Positions 1 through 7,222 are shown, counted from the stretch's first letter. The stretch is DNA of 14,426 nt from Ophiosphaerella korrae (GCA_028456385.1 JALNQF010000774.1:1-14426), one strand, 5' to 3'. Notes: generated by a model not told the origin, from the letters alone. Numbers and translations are program-made.

Positions 1-76
1 GTTTGCAATGTTAGTAAGTTGCAAACTTACTAACATTAGTGCGAAAATAAGAGATATAAGGGATAACTCCCTTACA
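1..76. mobile_element. End of a short inverted-repeat element (left copy, partial)
   Basis: This block is the reverse complement of 6605-6680 with essentially no mismatches, and it recurs in the same orientation, more decayed, at about 13987-14042. The shared outer end is CTCCCTTACA. The three copies diverge right after it, which places the element boundary at 76. The inner part carries GTTAGTAAGTT/AACTTACTAAC motifs in both orientations. The rest of this copy lies before the window. I infer a non-autonomous DNA transposon or MITE-like element; no transposase is visible. Confidence 0.7.
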
Positions 77-354
77 CTATCCTAATAATATACATTATTA
101 CTAACTATATACCTATATCTCTTAGCTAGCTTTGTACTTTGTGTTTACTAAGATCGCGAATCGTAAATTCTATATCTCTTGGCTAGCTTTATACTTTGTA
201 TTTACTAAGATCGTAAATTACGAATTTATTACGTGTCTCTATTGTAGTTAGTATCCTAATTAAGTTCGTTACCCTATAGGTTATATGTATCGTTGTTATC
301 TATAGTAAGGCTTATTAGCTCGAGTTAGCTTTCTCTTGTTATAGCTATAACAAT
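77..354. repeat. Truncated LTR relic 1
   Basis: The sequence aligns with the 3' two thirds of the 443-bp LTR at 6766-7208, starting near LTR position 6937. Shared landmarks in the same order are CTAACTATATACCTATA, TTAGCTAGCTT, TTTACTAAGATCGCGAAT, TTATTACGTG, TTGTAGTTAG, ATCTATAGTA and CTTGTTATAGCTATAACA (compare CTTGTTACTACTGTAACA). It lacks the first third of the LTR. Its junction with the inverted-repeat element at 76 suggests that element inserted into the LTR or replaced its start. Confidence 0.75.
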
Positions 355-617
355 ATATATTACTACTAACTATATACCTATACTTCTTTAGCCTACTTTG
401 TGCTTTGTATTTACTAAGATCGTAAATTATAAATTTATTACGTACTTAGCTTTACACTTTGTATTTACTAAGATCGCGAATTGCGAATTTATTACGTATC
501 CCTATTGTAGTTAGTTTCCTAATTAAGTTTATTACCCTATAGGTTGTATGCGTTGTCGTTATCTATAGTAGGGCTAATTAGTTCTAATTTGTTTTCCCTT
601 GTTATAGCTATAATATA
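355..617. repeat. Truncated LTR relic 2
   Basis: A second copy of the same LTR fragment, again starting at about the same internal LTR position (ATTACTACTAACTATATACC) and ending with CCCTTGTTATAGCTATAA. The shared start point suggests a tandem duplication of one truncated LTR rather than two independent truncations. C-to-T and G-to-A changes are frequent. Confidence 0.7.
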
Positions 618-624
618 TAATCTA

Positions 625-780
625 TTATACGTATTTATAGATTACTTCTAACGTATTATGTATCTAGGTTGTAGTTAGTCCCCTAATCTAGGCTGTTACC
701 CTACTTATCCTATGCTTCGTTAGCACTTAAGTCGGGACTAATTAGCTCTATCTCGATTTCTCTTGTTATACTCGTAACAC
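625..780. repeat. Truncated LTR relic 3 (diverged)
   Basis: A third and more diverged piece. It matches only the last part of the LTR: TAACGTATTATGTATC, TTGTAGTTAG, CTGTTACCCTA, GGGACTAATTAG and CTCTTGTTATACTCGTAACA. It extends the tandem array of LTR tails. Confidence 0.55.
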
Positions 781-1020
781 TAAAGCTATATATAATAGCT
801 CTCTAATTTCTACTACTATATTACTACTATTATTAAGCTAAAATAGCCCTAAGCCGTAAGGTACTAATATTAGGTTAATATAATATTAGTAGTTATACTA
901 GATTGTAATTAGAATAACTTTATAATATATATTATTAACTTACGTTTTATACTAGAGTTTTATAAACTATTATATTATAAGTGTAGAAATGTAATATAAA
1001 CGTGATCGTAAAGGGTTGTA
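781..1020. other. AT-rich spacer, no gene
   Basis: Highly AT-rich and poor in CpA/TpG, with many TATA and TAATA runs, consistent with RIP-decayed repeat. No open frame or recognisable element was found. Composition changes sharply near 1020-1040, where the gene island begins. Confidence 0.6.
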
Positions 1021-1383
1021 AATATCTTGTGTTAGGGCTAAGTTAAGTGAACTCGCTTAGAGCTGCGAACGCGCTAACCTAGGTTGGCGTTAGCCATCAC
1101 AACCTCGCTTATTTCATGGTCAGTTGAACTGCCGACACCTAGCGCCGGCGCCGCAAACCAGAGTTAGATTACGCGGACGCAACATCAAGGTTCTATCAAA
1201 ATTTAGATAATACAGAGTTTCGCATTGACCTCATGAACCAGCTCTCCAAGTTTCGTGCAATTTCATGAATGGAGTGTGGTGAAACGGTTCAGTGTTGTGG
1301 GTGTCTGATTCTGGTGTTCGCGGGCGGCACGGAGATCCGGGCGTCACGTCGACGTGCACGGTAACTCAACCACATCAACTCAA
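1021..1383. other. Gene-island edge, no gene seen
   Basis: Composition is balanced here, unlike the DNA to the left. There is a small imperfect palindrome around CCTAGG at 1072-1091. No supported coding region was found on either strand. The last bases (about 1362-1383, ACTCAACCACATCAACTCAA) already resemble a degenerate unit of the minisatellite that follows. Confidence 0.5.
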
Positions 1384-1509
1384 CTGCGGCGCACCAACTT
1401 AACTGCAGTGCATCAACCCAACTACAGTGCATCAACTCAACTGCAGTGCATCGACTCGGCTGCAATGCATCGAATCAGCTGCGATGCACCGACTCAGCTG
1501 TGGCGCATC
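1384..1509. repeat. 19-bp tandem minisatellite, about 6.6 units
   Basis: Six consecutive 19-bp units start at 1384, 1403, 1422, 1441, 1460 and 1479, with a partial seventh at 1498. The typical unit is CTGCAGTGCATCAACTCAA. Units drift gradually, from TCAACTCAA on the left to CGACTCAGC on the right, and the last partial unit merges into the arm of the foldback repeat. Short open frames across it have no coding support. Related GCATCAACTCA sequence occurs in the solo LTR at 5091-5571, so the array may have expanded from LTR material. Confidence 0.85.
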
Positions 1510-1840
1510 CCTTGGACAGGGCTGTGACAGGAGAGGAGCTATCAGGTGACGCGCGCAAAAGGGCGACCCTGGGGCAGGAGAGTAATCAAAGAACATCACG
1601 AATTAATATCAATGGCAGCCAGCAGGCAGATGATAGGCAGAGTACTCAACAAGCCCAACTCTTACATCTACGTGCACGAGTATTTGAGTGACCATCAAAT
1701 CTAACATTAAGTTCCTAGTGCGAATTGAGTGTAAAATGGAGCTGATTGATTGCTGTGTTGGGAGTTTCTTTGCTCTCGTGCCCAAGGGTTGCCCTTTTTG
1801 TTGAGTTACTCTCCTGTCAAAGGGATGCGCCACAGCTGAG
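1494..1840. repeat. Foldback (inverted) repeat, about 350 bp
   Basis: The outer arms are a perfect 21-bp inverted match (1494-1514 with 1820-1840, core CAGCTGTGGCGCATC). Inside follow GACAGGAGAG (1526-1535 with 1809-1818) and an imperfect match of about 35 bp (1557-1592 with 1766-1799: AAAAGGGCRACCCTKGGGCA, then GAGAG and CAAAGAA). The centre, about 1593-1765, is unpaired. It is likely a small foldback or MITE-like element, or a rearranged LTR relic. No target-site duplication was identified. Confidence 0.7.
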
Positions 1841-1860
1841 GTGGCGCGCACGTGCGCATC
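1824..1860. repeat. Two overlapping GC-rich hairpins
   Basis: GCGCCAC (1828-1834) pairs with GTGGCGC (1841-1847), and GATGCGC (1824-1830) pairs with GCGCATC (1854-1860). They give two alternative stems in 37 bp. The CAGCTGAGSTGGCGCG core is shared with the start of the solo LTR at 5091-5571 read on the reverse strand, so this may be a decayed LTR end. Confidence 0.65.
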
Positions 1861-2203
1861 GGCGCCCGATGCCAGATCGATCGCATCGCGAGATCCACCC
1901 CACCTCATCTCATCTGACTCTTCTTAGTTAGGCCCATGGCATCCTTGGCAAACCCATAGCTAGATGACATGCAGCCTGCCCTCCAGGTCGTATGGCAAAT
2001 GCAAAGAATGCCACTAGAACAGGCTGTCATTCCTATATACATCAAATAAAAGCAGATGCTTTGCTAAAGAGGTGTGCACACAGTTTCATCTATGCCAGCT
2101 GCCTCGGACGTGTCCACAGCCTGCATCTGTATTTGCTGGTTACCATGGTTCGTGAGGCGAGAAACTGCTTGGCGCAACAAAGGGGGGCAGCACCCCGCAG
2201 CTA
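1861..2203. other. Intergenic, no gene seen
   Basis: Balanced composition with short open frames on both strands, none with a recognisable motif, promoter or splice structure. The GGCGCC/GATCGATCGC stretch at the left is similar to part of the solo LTR (about 5490-5520). I see nothing else supportable. Confidence 0.4.
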
Positions 2204-2279
2204 GGCAAGATAACCCCACCTTGCCTGCAACTGAGGCAAGATAACTGGCCTTGCTTTTCCTGCAGACCAGGCAAGATAA
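2204..2279. promoter_or_regulatory. Three GGCAAGATAA repeats with GATA motifs
   Basis: GGCAAGATAA occurs exactly at 2204-2213, 2235-2244 and 2270-2279, separated by pieces containing the partly complementary CCTTGCCT. AGATAA fits the HGATAR site bound by fungal GATA factors such as AreA/Nit2. The last copy ends about 40 bp before the ATG at 2321. Regulation by a GATA factor is inference; the cluster could simply be a local repeat. Confidence 0.45.
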
Positions 2280-2320
2280 GACCACCCCTGACCCCGGTCC
2301 AAGTACTGTACTTCCCCGCC

Positions 2321-3431
2321 ATGGCGTCAGATCCCGCAATGCCAGATCCCTCCCAGAACAACGGAGCCAAGGCTTCCATTATCGCAGCTGCGACAGAACT
2401 ATTTGTGCAGCAGATACAGCAATGGAAACGCAAACAAGCGCCTTTTGGGCTCGAAAAGAAGTTGATCGCAACCCGTGATGCCGACCGAATGAACACGGCA
2501 CGAATTTTTCTCGACTACGGGGGCTTTGTCGCCTGGATTGCATATTCTCTTGCGACAGAGGGCAAAGCTCATTTCAACGGACGAGTTCGTCAAGAAAAAA
2601 TCATCAAAGCCTTTAAGGCATTGCCCTTCAATGATCGCGTAAATACCGCCCGAACACTAGCACGCCTCGAACTTCCCCCTGATCCACAACGACATATCTC
2701 TCGTATGTCCTGGCTTTTGTATGACAAGGGTGGGTAATCCCTTCTATTCTACTCCACCCTCCTTTCTGACCAACCGACTAGGTCTTCTTCAGCAGGGTGC
2801 TGCTCACCCAAACTCCACAACCGCTCCTAACGAGGCACCTACCGAGAGCCGTCAAATCCCCCCAGCCAATTCGAGCCCTACCGGCACGGATAATAATACA
2901 GCAACTAGCGCTTCGTTCGAAGGGATTGCGGATGTTTTCGGCGAATCCATGTATCGTGCGATCAGAAGAGTCACAGATCCGAATGATGGTGGTGTACCAC
3001 AGGCTGCGGTGACGATGCAGTTTCCTGGTTTCGCACTACACGATTGCGTCATGATGCTGGAAATCTGCGAAAGTGAAGTAGAACATCTTGTGAAAGACTT
3101 GTTTGGGATAAGCGTGGAGTCGGTCATGGGGATTCGGCACCTTGTCCTAAGAAAAGGGGTCAAGCTGACATCGAACATAGCTAATCCGGAGATCACATTG
3201 AAAGGGGTTGCGGGCGAGACTATCGTTCGCATTCTTGGTGTCGGGATACATGATGCAATCATGGCAAGTCGGATGCGCAAGAGGGAGTTGGAGGAGGATA
3301 TAAACTCGGCGACAGAATGCGTGTCTATGATATTTACCTGTAAGTCTGGCGAAGGGGCTTATATGAACTTATGTTTGGCACTCAAGGAGGGTCTCCAAAT
3401 CAGGGACAAATTGTATAAAAGAAATGTATAA
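2321..3431 (+). CDS. Unrecognised protein, two exons, predicted 352 aa
   Basis: I do not recognise this protein. The best model joins 2321-2729 to 2782-3431 and removes a 52-nt phase-1 intron. Without splicing the first frame stops at 2735, while the next frame stays open to 3431. The ATG at 2321 sits in CCGCCATGG, a good start context. Residues 1-137 look folded and partly helical and basic (WKRKQAPFG, RQEKIIKAFKAL). Residues 138-181 form a low-complexity Ser/Thr/Pro/Asn linker. Residues 182-352 form a second domain with LHDCVMMLEICESEVEHLV and a charged helix RMRKRELEEDINSATE. No signal peptide or membrane segment is visible. Base composition is undecayed. The stop lies 21 bp from the stop of the convergent candidate gene at 3453-3752. 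A real gene is likely; the function is unknown. Confidence 0.7.
2730..2781 (+). other. Predicted 52-nt intron
   Basis: Donor GTGGGT at 2730, branch-like CTGAC at 2766-2770 and acceptor GACTAG ending at 2781. Size and branch-to-acceptor distance are typical of ascomycete introns. Removing it fuses the two overlapping open frames in phase (phase 1). The alternative donor GTAATC at 2734 does not restore the frame with the nearby acceptors at 2781, 2792 or 2795. Confidence 0.7.
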
Positions 3432-3452
3432 TCGCTACCACATGATAATAGG

Positions 3453-3752
3453 CTATTGCTCTTCAATCACTTTTCCCTCGGAAAAGTACAGCTCTGTCCC
3501 GTATGGCACCTTTCCTTCCCCATCACACGTTCCGTAGGTAGCGGTCGTCTCTTCATTTCCCCTGCTGCCTTTCTCCACGACACTGAGCTTGCACTGCTTC
3601 CAGTATACGTTGTGATCTCTCCCATAAACCCACGAAGGCGTATTTGAGGATTTTGGGAAATCTACGTCTTTCTTCGAAACGAGCGGGCCAGGTTCAAAAG
3701 ACTAGTAGTGCGCATCAGATGAGCCATGTCCCTTGATGGAGTGACTTACCAT
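3453..3752 (-). CDS. Candidate small protein, 83 aa, intron after ATG
   Basis: On the reverse strand an open frame of 82 codons runs from 3701 to the TAG at 3453-3455 but contains no Met. Directly upstream a canonical donor GTAAGT (3749-3744) and acceptor CTACTAG (ending at 3702) bound a 48-nt candidate intron, and the triplet before the donor is ATG (3752-3750). Splicing gives an 83-aa protein starting MSFEPGPLVSKKDV. It has two Cys, several Trp/Tyr (WVYGRDHNVYWKQC) and a C-terminal YGTELYFSEGKVIEEQ; no signal peptide is seen in this model. A TATA-like GATAAATA lies about 50 bp upstream. Alternatively the exon extends upstream in frame (WGDKYIPPQLSFW) and the true start is elsewhere, which could make it a longer or broken gene. 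Family unknown. Confidence 0.45.
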
Positions 3753-4232
3753 TGAGACGTCCTCCTGCCTCCAGAAAGAGAGTTGTGGTGGTATGTATTT
3801 ATCGCCCCAAGTATGGCCTGCGATTTTTTAGGTACTCCGTAGCCGACAGGTGAATGAAGCGTAGATAGAGTCCTAGCAGCCCAACTAGAGAGGCCGACCG
3901 AGAGAGCAGATTTTCGCCGCGGTAGAATTTTTGGTTACCCCACCACCTCAGGCGTCCATCCGCTACCCTTCCAGACACGCGCCAGGTCGGCCTTTATTGA
4001 TAGCAAAAACCAACAAAGGACTGTCAGGAGCAGGGATTGCCGCCCCACTGTCAGTGCCGAGTAACAAGGTATTGTGTCACGCGGTATTTTTCGGGTGGTT
4101 TGCTTGCGCGTCCGTATGTAGCCACACTCGTTGCCTTGTAGCCCGGCGTGGACCTCTTCGCATTACATATAAACAGCCTGAAGTGTTGCTCTACTCGTTC
4201 CCCCTGGGTTTCCTCTGCCTTTGTTCGTTCAA
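3753..4232. other. Intergenic with TATA box before a small ORF
   Basis: Most of this stretch has no supportable gene. A 147-codon forward open frame (about 3931-4374) begins at a non-ATG codon and has biased, non-protein-like content. Near the right end TATAAA at 4167-4172 is followed by a pyrimidine-rich tract (CTCTACTCGTTCCCC) and then the ATG at 4233, an arrangement typical of a fungal core promoter. Confidence 0.4.
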
Positions 4233-4379
4233 ATGCCCCAACTCATACCAGCTGAAATCGATGACGCTAATTTGGCATATTACTACACCGTCCAGCAGAC
4301 ATCATATGGACCATACTACCGGCTCAACCAAATCAAGGACTTTCCCGCAGGTTTCTATGGCTCGAAAAGGCTAGTATAG
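4233..4379 (+). CDS. Possible small or truncated ORF, 48 aa
   Basis: An ATG-to-TAG frame of 48 codons begins MPQLIPAEIDDANLAYYY and is rich in Tyr, Gln and Gly with no low-complexity runs. The content looks more protein-like than other short frames nearby. A TATA box (4167) and CT-rich leader precede it. It may be the first exon of a longer gene whose remainder was lost or lies behind an unrecognised intron; a weak donor, GTATAG, occurs at its 3' end (4374). I found no convincing second exon before the kinase region. No family recognised. Confidence 0.25.
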   Translation: MPQLIPAEIDDANLAYYYTVQQTSYGPYYRLNQIKDFPAGFYGSKRLV

Positions 4380-4770
4380 TCGCCTCCTGCTCAACTGAAA
4401 TTAAGTCTTTGTGTAAGGGGATGTAGGGCGTGGACAAACTACGACTGCAGCAGCGACTGTCCCTGGATTGACTGCGAGTCAAAGCAGTCTTAGCTGGCAA
4501 TCCAAAGTTGTGTCGCATTTCGGAGTCGTTGCGCACACGATGGGACCGGTAATGCAAGGTGGACAATTAAGTCAAAACCACTGGACCATATAAATGCTTA
4601 CTAGCACGACAGGATCTGTCTAGCTCAACATGCAGCTCGCCGACACGGTCTCCGACCGTGGTAAGCTTATAGTTAAGTAGCATGCCTATATAAGTTCGAA
4701 TACGGCGGTACAGTTCTGGGATATTCCTGCATGTGCAAATGTTCTTGCTGGTCAGGTTTACGAACTTATC
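4380..4770. other. Intergenic; short hairpin and an orphan start
   Basis: No gene is supported. CACGGTC (4644-4650) and GACCGTG (4654-4660) form a perfect 7-bp stem. It lies inside a 15-codon frame starting at 4630, which is preceded by TATAAA at 4589 and followed by a donor-like GTAAGC at 4661. That could be the remnant of a gene start. The right end is presumably the 3' flank of the reverse-strand kinase. Confidence 0.35.
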
Positions 4771-6057
4771 CTAAGTAAAGTAGCGCTCATTCACCGTCGC
4801 AGGGACGGCTAGCAGTGCTAAAGCCTTCTCCTCATGTGGTGTAAGATGGGATATATGGTTCGGTAAGAATTCCGACCAGAGAGGGTCCACGGGATGAAGG
4901 TCTCGAATATATCGTATCTCAAATAGTTCTGGGTAGAATCCGGCAAATGCCCAGTCCAGAAAACAAACTGATGAGTCCGCCTTGAGGATGATATTTCGCT
5001 GGACCAGATCCATGTGGCGCATGGCAAGAGGGTAGGATGCCAGGTTGAGCCGTTCGTTGCAGACCACAGCTAATCGGCTATTCAACAATGTGTCAGATTT
5101 GAGGGTCAATTTTGTGATGTGGATCGTGGATTGATTGCAAGTATGTGATAATTGCTCGTGATAACTAAGTCGCAGGTCACTGATTGAGTTCAGAGATTGT
5201 TCAAGTTGATTGAAGTAATTTGATTCATTGATTGAGCGATTGCTCTGTCCTCTCTACCTGCTCCTCTATCCTCCATTCTGTATACTCGTCTCTACGCAGT
5301 TGCGGATCGGTGATGGAGAGCCGTTATCTCGAGTTTCGTGGTTGACTAACATATCGGTTCTACACAATTCAGTCATGACGTGATGCGCCATCATACTGAT
5401 GGTCGTAGTGCTGGTCCAGATCTCAGATCTCCGGCTGGCGCTGGTGAGTTGATGCGCGGCGTGGATTTGATGCGCAGTAGCTAGTGGCGCCCGTGCCAAA
5501 TCGATCGCTAGTTATCGCGATCGCCATCTGAATCTCTCGCGCCAGCTCAGCTGGCAGCGTCACATCTGGCACTATGCGTGCATGTCTTCGAAGGAGTTTA
5601 AGATTACACCTTCTGGTGGCCATATATAGCCCCGAGCCATACCTTGCCTAATAGGACCGGGGCTCTGGCTTTCCGGAACTGGTATGGTGGAGAGATGAGT
5701 TATAGCTTTCGCTACAGTCGTCATAACAGGGACGTCTATTTTTATTAAATCGAGAGGTGTACCGTAAACGTACTGGTTGATAAAATACCTAATTCTTGAA
5801 CCTTGTAAGCTATCCTCGAAATAGCGCAGTACTCTTGGAACCTGCAGGATTGATCCATCGGCATGGGCGTGAATATACTCCTGATTCCTTGCCTCGTTAA
5901 TCCACACGCCCATGCCGTATTTCGCAACCAGGGTATCGGAAAGCCGGACAACTCGATTCACGAAGGACGAACCAGCGATCAGCGGTGCACGCTCGCACAT
6001 TTGAATCAGAAGGGTTTCGCTGGGCTTAGGAATAGTGGTTTCGGTGTCGGTCGGCAT
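4771..6057 (-). pseudogene. Phosphotransferase (APH-like kinase) family, broken by insertion
   Basis: The N-terminal part (6057 down to 5577, about 160 aa) carries VVRLSDTLVAKYG, whose Lys46 fits the ATP-binding Lys, then NEARNQE with the partner Glu, then VPRVLRYFED and RYFINQYVYGTPLD (hinge region). The C-terminal part (about 5085-4771) carries HMDLVQRN (4993-5016), the HxDxxxxN catalytic motif, and LDWAFAGFYPE with the metal-binding Asp. Together they match fungal aminoglycoside-phosphotransferase-like kinases, a large family mostly of unknown substrate. Between them sits a solo LTR (5091-5571); the frame reaches TAG at its edge (5572-5574). Discounting the insert and one target duplication leaves about 266 codons in one frame, a usual length, so the insertion is the only visible lesion. 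The start at 6057 fits the family N-terminus. Confidence 0.8.
5091..5571 (-). mobile_element. Solo LTR inserted in the kinase gene
   Basis: The 481-bp insert begins TGTCAG and ends CTGGCA, so it has TG...CA ends, with an extended terminal inverted repeat (TGTCAGATTTGA against TGCCAGATGTGA). It is flanked by CAATG (5086-5090) and CTATG (5572-5576), a 5-bp target duplication with one mismatch. Joining the flanks with one copy preserves the kinase reading frame. It does not resemble the 443-bp LTR family elsewhere in the window. It is not heavily RIP-decayed. The CA/TC-rich reverse-strand 3' half suggests reverse orientation, which is inference. A MITE with the same ends is the alternative. Confidence 0.7.
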
Positions 6058-6604
6058 GTTGGAGGAAAGCGCTTAGGCCGCAGCAGAAGCAGATTGTCGC
6101 CGCGTCAAACTTTGAACTCGGTCAGGCCGCTTACCTAATCAGATGGTCAGATGGAGAGCGGCTTGTATTCGCTCCACAAATTGCCGGTGTTCATGCCAAG
6201 AATATCGTGTTCGCAAACACGAGACAACCGCCTCTACGAACCTAGAAGCACAGTATCCAGTTAGTAGAAACCATTATCTAGATAACATAGTCGCCAAATT
6301 GTAGATGGTTGAAGGGAAGCGGTAGGCTTCTAGGAACAGCCAGTTCTTGTGTACAGGAATGCTAGCCTATTGGCCAGTGTGGACAAGGGTTATTTGTTTT
6401 GGGCCGAATAGGCTTAGTGCAAGTACGGAGGTGCCTTTCAAAAGTCATTGCCCACGCCAAGACACTAAAAAGCTACATTTCTAGGTTAGGTAGTCTAGTA
6501 ATTGTAACTACATAGTACAGTCTTGCTCTTAAGTTGTAATTCAAGAGTAACAACTATGTCTCGAGTATTAACATCGTAATTAGTGTAACAGGGGGGAGGG
6601 AAGT
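6058..6604. other. Upstream flank of the kinase, no gene seen
   Basis: This is presumably the promoter side of the reverse-strand kinase. No long open frame or clear TATA box was found. A hairpin CTCTT...AAGAG lies near 6527-6548, and a purine-rich GGGGGGAGGGAAG tract (6591-6603) abuts the inverted-repeat element at 6605. Composition shifts towards AT from about 6470. Confidence 0.4.
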
Positions 6605-6644
6605 TGTAAGGGAGTTATCCCTTATATCTCTTATTTTCGCACTA

Positions 6645-6765
6645 ATGTTAGTAAGTTTGCAACTTACTAACATTGCAAACTTACTAACATTACAAACTTA
6701 CTAACATGTTAGTAAGTTTGCAACTTACTAACATCGCAAACTTACTAACATTGCGAACTTACTAA
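6645..6765. repeat. Array of AACTTACTAACAT motifs in both orientations
   Basis: At least seven copies of AACTTACTAA(CAT) or its complement GTTAGTAAGTT occur in 120 bp, spaced by TTGCA, TTACA or TCGCA. Several pairs form perfect short palindromes around TTTGCAA. The array sits just inside the end of the short inverted-repeat element and resembles subterminal transposase-binding repeats. It also provided the ACTAA insertion target of the retrotransposon. Confidence 0.8.
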
Positions 6766-7208
6766 TGTAACGGGCCGCCTGTCGTCGACTACAGGTGCCT
6801 GTCTTGAAGGGGGTTGGTAGATCACAAGGTAATAGTAAAAGCTTAGGGGTAATTTATAATAACTGTAAACAATAGAAGATGTTTTGCAACTGTCTTGTAT
6901 TAGCGTTCTGTAGTTAAAGGATTGAATTGCCGATACTATCTTAATAATGCGCATTGCTACTAACTATATACCTATACTTCTTAGCTAGCTTCGTGCTTCG
7001 TGTTTACTAAGATCGCGAATCGCGAATTTATTACGTGCACGAATTCGTGCTTCGTGTTTACTAAGGTTGCGAATTGCGAATTTATTACGTGTCCTTATTG
7101 TAGTTAGCTTCTTAGTTAAGTTCGTTGCCCTACGGGTCGTATGTATTGTTATTATCTATAGTAGGGCTAATTAGTTTAAATTAGCTTTCCCTTGTTACTA
7201 CTGTAACA
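6766..7208. repeat. Left LTR (3' LTR of the element)
   Basis: 443 bp from TGTAACGGGC to CTGTAACA. It aligns without gaps to 13359-13801 with about 41 differences, all C/T or G/A transitions, and in about 38 of them this copy keeps the C or G. It is therefore much less RIP-affected than its partner. It abuts ACTAA on the left and the polypurine tract on the right. Confidence 0.95.
6991..7092. repeat. 54-bp tandem duplication inside the LTR
   Basis: TCGTGCTTCGTGTTTACTAA starts at 6991 and again at 7045, each followed by a run close to TCGCGAATCGCGAATT and TTATTACGTG. The same duplication is present in the right LTR and, more diverged, in the relics at 77-354 and 355-617, so it predates their spread. 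Confidence 0.8.
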
Positions 7209-7222
7209 CTATTCTCCTCTTT
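7209..7222 (-). other. Polypurine tract
   Basis: On the reverse strand the sequence just before the left LTR reads AAAGAGGAGAATAG, an almost all-purine tract directly adjacent to the LTR. This is the expected position of the plus-strand primer and independently fixes the transcription direction as leftward. Confidence 0.7.

Noticed and set aside
1446..2204. Several short open frames across the minisatellite, foldback and flank
   Set aside because: They read through repeats on both strands, with no motif, conserved-looking segment or splice structure.
2852..3280. 142-codon reverse frame opposite the 352-aa gene
   Set aside because: It is the antisense shadow of exon 2; the forward frame has a better start context, intron structure and protein-like content.
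3471..3485. TTTTCC/GGAAAA stem as a transcription terminator
   Set aside because: Intrinsic terminators are a bacterial feature, and this stem lies within the predicted reverse-strand coding exon.
3750..3935. Reverse-strand open frame of about 60 codons upstream of the small gene
   Set aside because: It has no ATG, is in a different frame from the 3453-3701 exon, and has no splice pair that joins the two cleanly.
3931..4374. 147-codon forward open frame
   Set aside because: It starts at a non-ATG codon, its composition is unlike a folded protein, and it overlaps the better-looking small frame at 4233.
5091..5571. The gap in the kinase as an ordinary intron
   Set aside because: No good donor or acceptor lies at the frame edges, and the segment has TG...CA ends, extended inverted termini and near-matching 5-bp flanks, which fit an LTR insertion better. 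Splicing cannot be excluded without RNA data.
6745..6954. 69-codon reverse frame at the left LTR boundary
   Set aside because: It lies across the repeat array and the LTR and has no independent coding evidence.
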